Source: Bdellovibrionales bacterium (GTDB lineage Bacteria > Bdellovibrionota > Bacteriovoracia > Bacteriovoracales > Bacteriovoracaceae). Taken from it: a DNA stretch of 5,971 bases. Location: positions 1-5,971 of the forward strand of contig JAHFAA010000262.1 of NCBI GenBank assembly GCA_023250775.1, written 5' to 3'. Made by a program: the position numbers and the translations under genes. The notes beneath the pieces were generated by a model, which was not told the DNA's origin, did not search any database, and was given only the letters and a program-made list of their open reading frames with translations. This document shows, piece by piece, positions 1-5,200 of the stretch (its first letter is position 1; each line of letters begins with the position of its first letter).

Positions 1-863
1 TTTTTCTTCTCCAAAAAAAATCTTTCCTGGTTGGCCTTATGTTTGGCCTGGCGTTACTGAGTGATTATTCAGTGGCACTATTGGCACCATTATTTTTTAT
101 TAATCTGATTTTGACCAATCGCAAGCAATATAAATGGATACTGAACTTGATTTGGGGCGGACTCCTTCCGGGAATCTTGTGGTGCTGGTACCACATCAGT
201 ACCTGTGGCAGTCCCTTTACCATTCCTGCGCATTTTCAAAACCCCATGTGGCAAGACATGAAAAGTGAGACCAATAATCTCTGGGGAATTTTTGTGATTC
301 AAATTCGCTGGGAGATCATCGCACAACTTCTTTTCGGAACAATGAGAGGCATTCTTTTTACTCAGCCTTGGGTCTTGTGCCTTTTTCCCTTGCCTTTTTT
401 TCTTTATAAAAAAATATGGCAGGATAAAGTTCTTCTCACAACCACCTCTTTGCTCTGTATTTTTGGGCTAATTTTTTTACTTATCATGAATTCTAGCTTT
501 GGTGGTTGGCACGGCGGCCATACCTCTGGGCCACGCTACTTATCCATCATCTTTCCAATTTTTGCTCTGCTTGCGGCCTTGATCTATCAGCAATTGCCAA
601 ATTGGTATCAGATTCTACTTTGGATCACGCTTCTACCATCACTTGTTTTGCGCGCCTTAATTTATGGCAGCACGCCCTTGGCCCATGATCGGCCCCTGTG
701 GCCTTTTCTTTATCGCTTTATGCTGGATCAGCACGGCACCAAAGGCGTACTCAGAGGTATTTTCCTACTTGTGGCATTGGGCATTGGCGGGCTTGTGGTT
801 TGGCTACAAAGGAAGAAATTGCTTAACCGAGACCAGGACATCATCAACGGAAAAGGCCTTTAG
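1..863 (+). CDS. Multi-pass membrane protein, ArnT/PMT-like glycosyltransferase (C-terminal part)
   Basis: The reading frame is open from the left edge (first complete codon at 3), so this is the C-terminal part of a larger protein; the ATG at 39 is probably internal. The visible part is strongly hydrophobic, with roughly seven to nine membrane segments (numbered from that Met: about 2-25, 35-52, 108-124, 131-150, 165-184, 190-208, 238-256). Landmarks are GSPF at 57-60, an RG pair at 103-104 and FGGWHGGHTSGPRYL at 154-168, followed by a hydrophobic helix. Their order and spacing match a group of large bacterial membrane proteins, distantly related to dolichyl-phosphate-mannose/ArnT-type transferases, that carry a WGGWxxGPRYL-like motif. 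Members are usually about 450-600 residues, so roughly half is missing. The catalytic acidic residues of GT-C enzymes lie in the missing N-terminus, so activity is inferred from neighbours. A basic tail (residues 258-274) follows the last helix. The last 60 bases overlap the opposite-strand GT9 gene. Confidence 0.72.
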   Translation, partial: FLLQKKSFLVGLMFGLALLSDYSVALLAPLFFINLILTNRKQYKWILNLIWGGLLPGILWCWYHISTCGSPFTIPAHFQNPMWQDMKSETNNLWGIFVIQIRWEIIAQLLFGTMRGILFTQPWVLCLFPLPFFLYKKIWQDKVLLTTTSLLCIFGLIFLLIMNSSFGGWHGGHTSGPRYLSIIFPIFALLAALIYQQLPNWYQILLWITLLPSLVLRALIYGSTPLAHDRPLWPFLYRFMLDQHGTKGVLRGIFLLVALGIGGLVVWLQRKKLLNRDQDIINGKGL

Positions 864-1814
864 GCATTCCATCGATTCGCAGGTGGAAAGTCCGCAATAA
901 TGGGCGTTCTGCGTTCGACATGCCAGCGGATCTAAGAAGAAAAAATGATGTTTCCTGAGATCATAGGGATGCCACTCCAGTGGTGGTTCTGGGCCGAAAA
1001 AAGTCCAGCTCGGAAGCCCCACAGCTACCGCGAGATGTTTGAGCCCCGTATCATTACCAATATACGCAGAAGACGTCGCAAAATATTCTGGCAAATCCTG
1101 TAATGGCAGATTGATAATTTCAACTTCGCTTGGCAAATTTTGTGCGCGCAACTGATCTTTTATCTGCATGTCTGCGGAAGAAGTCGAAAGAGGAATGGCA
1201 ATTTTATAACCGGGAAATGCCTGAATCATCTTGTGTGCAAGGGAAATATAATTTTGCAACGGCCACATTTTTGTTGTTCGAGTCGCCACAACTCCAAAGA
1301 TAAATCTTTTTGAAGAGGTCGTATTGGGTATCTGCAATTTAGGAGGATAATTCAGGTACTGAGGTCGCTGCTGCTGATTACCAAGCAACGAATAAATCCC
1401 ATCCAAATCTCGCTGGATCACAGGTTTGATAATCCCTTGATCGATAATTTTGCCTGCCCCCTTGAGATGATGATTATGAAAAAAATAGGGAACACTCATC
1501 AAGCGCCCATAAATCGCAAAAAAATTACTTGTCCGCCCCGATTGAAACATTTCAAAAATAAATTCCGGGCGAAGTTTGGCAATCTGCTGCCAGCAATTTA
1601 TCCAACCGGATAAATTTTCCAAATTCATGGGCAAGATTTTATCGAAGGCCCCAGTGGTGTTGCGATAAAGTGGGGCCACCCATGCTGGCACTCCATAGGT
1701 AATTTCACTTTTTGGATAGAGTGACTTTAAGTATTGAACCGCTCCAAGCCCGATTATCGAATCGCCTAAAGCACGATACTTTATAATCAAAATGCGTTCA
1801 GGGTGTTTTTCCAT
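804..1814 (-). CDS. GT9 family glycosyltransferase (heptosyltransferase-like)
   Basis: A 336-residue GT-B enzyme of family GT9, the LPS heptosyltransferase family; it would transfer a sugar from a nucleotide donor to an LPS-core-type acceptor at the inner face of the inner membrane. Family marks: N-terminal ILIIKYRALGDSI at 8-20; RTTKMWP at 179-185; the donor-site block GNDTGLKHLA at 253-262; and FGPEPPLEWHPYD at 273-285. Four cysteines close the protein (C299, C307, C312, C317), in the place where WaaF-type enzymes also carry a cysteine cluster. Length is normal for GT9. I start it at the ATG at 1812-1814, because the family normally begins a few residues before ILIIK. The frame stays open to a TTG at 1851-1853, but that adds 13 residues unlike the family and has no ribosome site. 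No good Shine-Dalgarno precedes the ATG either (GAGG is 16 bases away). The 3' end overlaps gene 1 by 60 bases. The exact sugar is unknown. Confidence 0.9.
   Translation of the reverse strand: MEKHPERILIIKYRALGDSIIGLGAVQYLKSLYPKSEITYGVPAWVAPLYRNTTGAFDKILPMNLENLSGWINCWQQIAKLRPEFIFEMFQSGRTSNFFAIYGRLMSVPYFFHNHHLKGAGKIIDQGIIKPVIQRDLDGIYSLLGNQQQRPQYLNYPPKLQIPNTTSSKRFIFGVVATRTTKMWPLQNYISLAHKMIQAFPGYKIAIPLSTSSADMQIKDQLRAQNLPSEVEIINLPLQDLPEYFATSSAYIGNDTGLKHLAVAVGLPSWTFFGPEPPLEWHPYDLRKHHFFFLDPLACRTQNAHYCGLSTCESMECLKAFSVDDVLVSVKQFLPL
1595..1616. repeat. Perfect 9-bp hairpin with 4-base loop inside the GT9 gene
   Basis: AATTTATCC, loop AACC, then GGATAAATT. It lies in the codons for about residues 66-73 of the minus-strand GT9 protein. 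No T-tract follows on either strand, so it does not look like a terminator. The symmetry is read directly; function unknown. Confidence 0.6.
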
Positions 1815-1826
1815 GGGATGACTTTC

Positions 1827-1843
1827 ATGGCCTCGTAGGCCAT
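1827..1843. repeat. Perfect 7-bp inverted repeat in the divergent spacer
   Basis: ATGGCCT-CGT-AGGCCAT occupies nearly half of the 38-base gap between the two divergent starts. It sits 12 bases upstream of the minus-strand ATG (1814) and 9 bases upstream of the plus-strand ATG (1853). As DNA it has operator-like dyad symmetry. As RNA it could form a 7-bp, 3-base-loop hairpin beside the ribosome-binding region of either mRNA. Neither gene has a convincing Shine-Dalgarno there. A role is inference only. Confidence 0.6.
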
Positions 1844-1852
1844 AATATATCA

Positions 1853-2614
1853 ATGATTAAAATTAGTGGTGTAATTATAGCGTTCAATGAGGAAAAGCAC
1901 ATAGAACGTTGCATAAAGTCCCTCCAAAATCTCTGTGATGAAATCATTGTAGTGGATTCTTTCTCGACCGATCAAACTCCCGCCATCTGCCATAGACTTG
2001 GAGTGAAATTTTCTACGCATGCGTTCGTCGGTCATATCGAACAAAAAAACTACGCCATGAGTTTGGCGACACATGAATTTATCTTAAGTCTTGATGCAGA
2101 TGAGGCCCTGAGTGATGAATTAGTGAGTTCTATCGCGCAACTAAAAAATTCACCATCCTATCCTGCGTACAGCTTCAATCGAATGACGAACTATTGCGGA
2201 CACTGGGTTCGCCACTGTGATTGGTATCCCGATGTAAAAGTACGGCTCTGGCGTAAAGACATTGGTCACTGGGGTGGTGTCAATCCTCACGATATCGTCG
2301 AATTGAAGGCCGGAATTGCTCCGAAGCATCTGCCAGGAGACCTTCTCCATTACAGCTATGACACTATTTCTTCTCATATCACTCAAACCAACAAGTTCAC
2401 CACCATTGCGGCACAGGCATTGTTCAAACAAAATAAAAAATCCAGCTTATTCAAAATTTTTACGCGACCTCCTTTAAAATTTTTAAAGGACTATTTTTTG
2501 AGATTGGGTCTACTGGATGGCCGCTATGGATTTATTATTTGCTGTATTAACTCACTCTCTGCACTGCTTAAATATTCCAAGCTCTACGAACTAGAACAAA
2601 ATCGAGAAATATGA
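1853..2614 (+). CDS. GT2 family glycosyltransferase, WaaE-like (LPS core type)
   Basis: A 253-residue GT-A fold inverting glycosyltransferase of family 2, in the subgroup containing the LPS-core beta-glucosyltransferase WaaE/KdtX. N-terminal block: SGVIIAFNEEKHIERCI at 5-21, IIVVDSFSTDQT at 31-42, then the EQKNYAMSLA segment at 63-72 and the metal/donor-binding LDADE at 80-84. Then come the subgroup motif WYPDVKVRLWR at 124-134 and a His-containing segment NPHDIV at 144-149, where relatives usually have VHE. The C-terminus has the typical basic-amphipathic tail: PLKFLKDYFLRLGLLDG at 207-223, then a hydrophobic stretch ending LLKYSKLYELEQ, probably membrane-associating. The ATG at 1853 fits the family start; no clear Shine-Dalgarno is present, and an inverted repeat occupies that space. 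The stop overlaps the next ATG (ATGA), implying translational coupling and a shared mRNA with the GT4 gene. The acceptor and sugar are not determinable. Confidence 0.9.
   Translation: MIKISGVIIAFNEEKHIERCIKSLQNLCDEIIVVDSFSTDQTPAICHRLGVKFSTHAFVGHIEQKNYAMSLATHEFILSLDADEALSDELVSSIAQLKNSPSYPAYSFNRMTNYCGHWVRHCDWYPDVKVRLWRKDIGHWGGVNPHDIVELKAGIAPKHLPGDLLHYSYDTISSHITQTNKFTTIAAQALFKQNKKSSLFKIFTRPPLKFLKDYFLRLGLLDGRYGFIICCINSLSALLKYSKLYELEQNREI
2470..2490. repeat. Perfect 10-bp-arm palindrome with T-tract inside the WaaE-like gene
   Basis: Arms TCCTTTAAAA and TTTTAAAGGA flank a single central T. As RNA it allows a 9-bp stem with a 3-base loop. Six T residues follow at 2494-2499, giving a terminator-like shape on the plus strand, although the stem is mostly A/T. 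It lies in the codons for the conserved PLKFLKD segment, so protein constraint may explain much of it. Confidence 0.5.
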
Positions 2615-3585
2615 AAATAGTCTTCCAACATGATCATCCACTCCCGGTCACGACCTACGGCGGGACAGAGCGAATCATGTTTTGGCATATGAAGGAACTC
2701 GTTCGCCAAGGCCATCAAGTGGTCCTCATTGGAAATCAAAATTCACTGGTCGAAAATTTTGGGATTACTCTTATTCGAATGAATAAGAGTGACCATAATA
2801 ATTGGAAACATCTTGTTCCCCCCGATGCCGACATTATTCATTTGCAATACAATCATACCGTTGATCTTCCCATTCCCACGATCAACACCATTCACGGCAA
2901 TGGCATGAAGGGAGAAACTTTTTCATCAAATTCTGTTTTTGTTTCTAAGTCGCACGCGCAGAATCACGGCGCTGAGGTTTTTATTCACAACGCCCTAGAT
3001 TTTTCAGAATATCCTTTTGTGAACGAGAATAGAGATTCGTGGGGCAACTTTCTCTTCCTGGCCAAGGCCTCGTGGAAAGTCAAAAATCTCAAGGGTGCCG
3101 TTCGAGCGTGCAAAGTTTCAAGGAAGCATCTTCATGTCGCCGGCGGTCGTTACTGGTGGCCTTCACGCTTTGTCACGAGTTACGGACAAGTTGGTGGCGA
3201 ACAAAAATTGAAAATTATGCATCAGTGTGATGCACTCATTTTTCCAGTTCGCTGGCATGAACCATTTGGCATTGCCGTTCTTGAGGCATGGGCGATGGGT
3301 CTTCCCGTCTTGGCCTCCTGCTATGGCGGACCTGCCGAAATTATTACGCCAGGGGTTGGGGTTGCCTGCCATAATGAAGAAGAATTGATTCAAGGTTTGA
3401 AGCTAAAACCAAATTTTTCGAAACCACGTCAAATCCGTGAATTCGCCCAAGAGCATTTTGCAATAGCTGGCTACACCCAAAAATATCTCAACCTCTATAA
3501 AAAAATTATTAAGGGTGAGAAGTTGAACTCATCTTATCCAAGCTGGGCGCTCTCTACACTCGCGCAAGATATGTTGCCATTTTAA
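2611..3585 (+). CDS. GT4 family glycosyltransferase
   Basis: A 324-residue GT-B fold, retaining-type glycosyltransferase of family 4, cytoplasmic or peripheral to the inner membrane, transferring a sugar from a nucleotide donor onto a glycan acceptor. The N-terminal acceptor domain begins MKIVFQHDHPLPVTTYGGTE, with the glycine pair G17-G18 of the family loop. The C-terminal donor domain shows LFLAKASWKVKNLKGA at about 148-163 and the E-x7-E motif HEPFGIAVLEAWAMGLPVLA at 216-235 (E217, E225). YGGPAEII (238-245) and GVGVACHNEEEL (248-259) follow, as in classical GT4 enzymes. It is slightly short for GT4 (commonly about 350-400), but both domains appear complete. The start overlaps the upstream stop by four bases (ATGA), so it is likely translated by coupling; upstream GAG is a weak ribosome site. 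It contains an unusually strong hairpin at 2767-2790. Donor sugar unknown. Confidence 0.9.
   Translation: MKIVFQHDHPLPVTTYGGTERIMFWHMKELVRQGHQVVLIGNQNSLVENFGITLIRMNKSDHNNWKHLVPPDADIIHLQYNHTVDLPIPTINTIHGNGMKGETFSSNSVFVSKSHAQNHGAEVFIHNALDFSEYPFVNENRDSWGNFLFLAKASWKVKNLKGAVRACKVSRKHLHVAGGRYWWPSRFVTSYGQVGGEQKLKIMHQCDALIFPVRWHEPFGIAVLEAWAMGLPVLASCYGGPAEIITPGVGVACHNEEELIQGLKLKPNFSKPRQIREFAQEHFAIAGYTQKYLNLYKKIIKGEKLNSSYPSWALSTLAQDMLPF
2767..2790. repeat. Perfect 10-bp hairpin with 4-base loop inside the GT4 gene
   Basis: ACTCTTATTC, loop GAAT, GAATAAGAGT, about 155 bases into the GT4 gene (codons for about ITLIRMNKS). In RNA the stem can extend by a T-G wobble and one more T-A pair. A weaker 7-bp inverted repeat (2737-2743 with 2755-2761) lies just upstream, so two hairpins could stand side by side. 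No T-tract follows. Confidence 0.6.
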
Positions 3586-3589
3586 CAAC

Positions 3590-3618
3590 GTGTCAATTAA
3601 TACCGCCAATGCTATGAT
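3590..3618 (+). promoter_or_regulatory. Candidate extended -10 sigma-70 promoter for the methyltransferase-GT2 pair
   Basis: In the 62-base gap after the GT4 gene, GTGTCA (3590-3595; 4 of 6 to TTGACA) is followed after 17 bases by TATGAT (3613-3618; 5 of 6 to TATAAT). TG at 3610-3611 gives the extended -10 form TGnTATGAT. A start near 3625 would leave about 23 leader bases including GGAG. It would let genes 5 and 6 be transcribed apart from genes 3 and 4; read-through is also possible because I see no terminator in the gap. Confidence 0.45.
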
Positions 3619-3631
3619 CTTACCAAATAAT

Positions 3632-3635
3632 GGAG
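3632..3635 (+). promoter_or_regulatory. Ribosome binding site of the methyltransferase gene
   Basis: GGAG lies 12 bases before the ATG at 3648. It is the clearest Shine-Dalgarno in the window and supports that start. A nearer ATG at 3630 is in the same frame but meets a stop after two codons (ATG GAG TAA). Spacing is on the long side. Confidence 0.5.
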
Positions 3636-3647
3636 TAATTTTATTTT

Positions 3648-4277
3648 ATGTCTCTCGAATATTTTAGCAATGTCCGCCATGATGCTATTGCCCTGTTGAA
3701 GAATCATTTTTATCCAACCTGCCTAGAAGTAGGTTGCGGAACAGGTAATACGCTTGGGTATCTAAAAGAAAAAAAACTTATCGGTCACGCAACCGGACTA
3801 GAAGTCTTGGAATCTTGCCGGAAATCCAAGCATAAGAGCATTGATGAGTTCATTGTGGCCAATGCTGAAGATTGGAATTTTTTAGATAAAAAATATAATT
3901 TGGTTCTCCTATTAGATGTGGTGGAACATTTGAAATGGCCTTATGCTTTTTTGCAAAAATGTGCCATGCATGTCGAAGCAGACGGTAATATTCTCATCTC
4001 TCTTCCCAATATAAATAATCTTCGGCTGCTCAGAAAATTGATCTGCCTGGATAGATTTGACTATACCGATTGGGGTCTCTTGGATGTCACTCATCTACGT
4101 TTTTTTACCAAGACGACTTTTCTAGAGCAGATGCGTAAGCAAGTGCCGCAATTGCAGCTACAAGAAATAAGCTACAACTTTGATGATCTTCCCGGGATAG
4201 CTTTTCTCAAACGAATCCCTATCATAAATAGATTTTTTGTTTTTCAATATCTTTTTAAATTTAAAGTGCTGAAATGA
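3648..4277 (+). CDS. Class I SAM-dependent methyltransferase
   Basis: A 209-residue methyltransferase with the Rossmann-like core of the Methyltransf_11/23 type. Motif I, the SAM-binding glycine loop, is LEVGCGTGNT at 26-35. An acidic residue at the end of the second strand is E52 (ATGLEVL). The post-motif DVVEHL is at 90-95, then strand ILISLPN at 115-121. The HLRFFTKTTFLEQM segment at 149-162 is typical of small methyltransferases found in polysaccharide clusters. It is probably cytoplasmic. The context (GT2 gene ATGA-coupled downstream, GT4 upstream) suggests it methylates a sugar nucleotide, a glycan residue or a chain end. The sequence does not fix the substrate, and the family also includes quinone and small-molecule methyltransferases. 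The C-terminal 25 residues are rich in F, I and K and might touch the membrane. Start supported by GGAG at 3632. Confidence 0.88.
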   Translation: MSLEYFSNVRHDAIALLKNHFYPTCLEVGCGTGNTLGYLKEKKLIGHATGLEVLESCRKSKHKSIDEFIVANAEDWNFLDKKYNLVLLLDVVEHLKWPYAFLQKCAMHVEADGNILISLPNINNLRLLRKLICLDRFDYTDWGLLDVTHLRFFTKTTFLEQMRKQVPQLQLQEISYNFDDLPGIAFLKRIPIINRFFVFQYLFKFKVLK

Positions 4278-5200
4278 AAATTGCCATCGTCAGCAATTCC
4301 TATGGACGAGATAAGAACTTAGTCGAGCGATCTTTGCGATCGTCTTTAAATCAGACGCCTGGTGCTGATCAAGTCATCTTCATCGATCAAAACACCCCAC
4401 CTCTTGAAATTGATCCACTTATTTCATCTCATGCCCGACTCACTCATTTCAAGATTCCCGTAAGTGGTGTTTCTAAGGCCCGAAACTCCTTTCCTGTCCC
4501 TATGGAAGCGGACTGGCTCCTTTTTTGTGATGATGATGGGTACCTCATGCCCAATTATTTGGAAAAGTTTATTAGCATCACTCAAAAACATCCCGACCTT
4601 CAAATTATCGCCGGAAGTATTGTTCGTGATGATAATGGCGACTTTTATAGTCCTCGACATCGTATCGGTGGCGACTTGATGAAGTTCCAGAACACAAAAC
4701 TCCTTATGGGAAGTAATTTTGCCATTCGCCCAAGCACGTTTTTAAAACTTGGCAAATTCAGTGAAAACTTTGGCGTTGGTTCATATTGGGGTTCCAGTGA
4801 AGAAACGGACTTTGCCTGGAAGGCCTTTTTCAACCACATTCCGATGGCCTACTTTCCTGAATTAAAAGTGCTCCATATCAAACCCTATGCTGGAACATTT
4901 TTTCACTCTTGTAATAAGGCCTACCGCTATGGAGTGGGAAAAGGCGCGATGGTTTCGAAATGGATCATGAAAGGAAAAATTTGGCCGCTCCTGGAATTGT
5001 TTGAAATGCTTTGTCTCCCATTCGCCCAGATCTTATATAATCTAGTCAGACTTAATCCTCGAACAAGTATTTTTAATCTGTGTACTTTCACAGGAAGAGT
5101 TGCAGGCGTACTTCGATATCCGTTTCATTTACTTGGTTTGAAATCTTCTGAAGGACTTGATTCTAAAAATCCCCATAAGAACAAAGAGAAAGGCCTTTAA
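4274..5200 (+). CDS. GT2 family glycosyltransferase with C-terminal hydrophobic region
   Basis: A 308-residue GT-A glycosyltransferase of family 2. N-terminal strand MKIAIVSNSYGRD, then VSGVSKARN at 63-71. A DDD metal-binding triad follows in LLFCDDDGYL at 82-91. GSNFAIR is at 146-152, and the catalytic-type acidic motif SSEETDFAW at 174-182 is preceded by FGVGSYWG (166-173). H201 and the segment YRYGVGKGAMVSKW (217-230) match a GT2 group with a Gly-rich stretch after the catalytic domain. Residues about 238-285 are hydrophobic or amphipathic and may anchor it to the inner membrane; the tail (288-308) is polar and lysine-rich. It starts inside the methyltransferase stop (ATGA) with no evident Shine-Dalgarno, so translation is probably coupled and the two act in one pathway. 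The last 72 bases overlap the opposite-strand gene 7. Sugar and acceptor unknown. Confidence 0.9.
   Translation: MKIAIVSNSYGRDKNLVERSLRSSLNQTPGADQVIFIDQNTPPLEIDPLISSHARLTHFKIPVSGVSKARNSFPVPMEADWLLFCDDDGYLMPNYLEKFISITQKHPDLQIIAGSIVRDDNGDFYSPRHRIGGDLMKFQNTKLLMGSNFAIRPSTFLKLGKFSENFGVGSYWGSSEETDFAWKAFFNHIPMAYFPELKVLHIKPYAGTFFHSCNKAYRYGVGKGAMVSKWIMKGKIWPLLELFEMLCLPFAQILYNLVRLNPRTSIFNLCTFTGRVAGVLRYPFHLLGLKSSEGLDSKNPHKNKEKGL

Noticed and set aside
506..900. Alternative plus-strand frames at 506-688 and 664-900
   Set aside because: They sit in another frame of the membrane protein and show no recognisable motif; the membrane-protein frame has coherent helices and the GPRYL motif.
851..900. Intrinsic terminator at the first convergent junction
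   Set aside because: AAAGGCCTTT has no loop space and no T-tract or G/C-rich stem follows.
1787..1843. 18-codon minus-strand mini-ORF (MAYEAMKVIPWKNTLNAF) spanning the divergent spacer and the GT9 start
   Set aside because: It has no Shine-Dalgarno, its ATG is just the inverted-repeat arm, and nothing shows translation. A leader peptide is possible but unsupported.
1815..1853. Upstream TTG start for the GT9 gene, giving 349 residues
   Set aside because: The extra 13 residues do not match GT9 N-termini, no ribosome site precedes the TTG, and the ATG at 1812-1814 places ILIIK at the usual distance.
1850..2431. Minus-strand open frames at 1850-2074 and 2150-2431
   Set aside because: They lie antisense to the WaaE-like gene, show no family motif, and are shadows of its codon structure.
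3163..3393. Minus-strand open frame opposite the GT4 donor domain
   Set aside because: The GT4 E-x7-E motif is encoded on the plus strand here; the reverse frame has no recognisable features.
3571..3591. Hairpin across the GT4 stop codon (ATGTTG with CAACGT, one wobble)
   Set aside because: Six weak pairs, a 9-base loop and no T-tract; not convincing as a terminator.
4424..4839. Open frames at 4424-4660 (-), 4464-4679 (+) and 4645-4839 (-)
   Set aside because: All fall inside the GT2 catalytic domain and are shadow frames.
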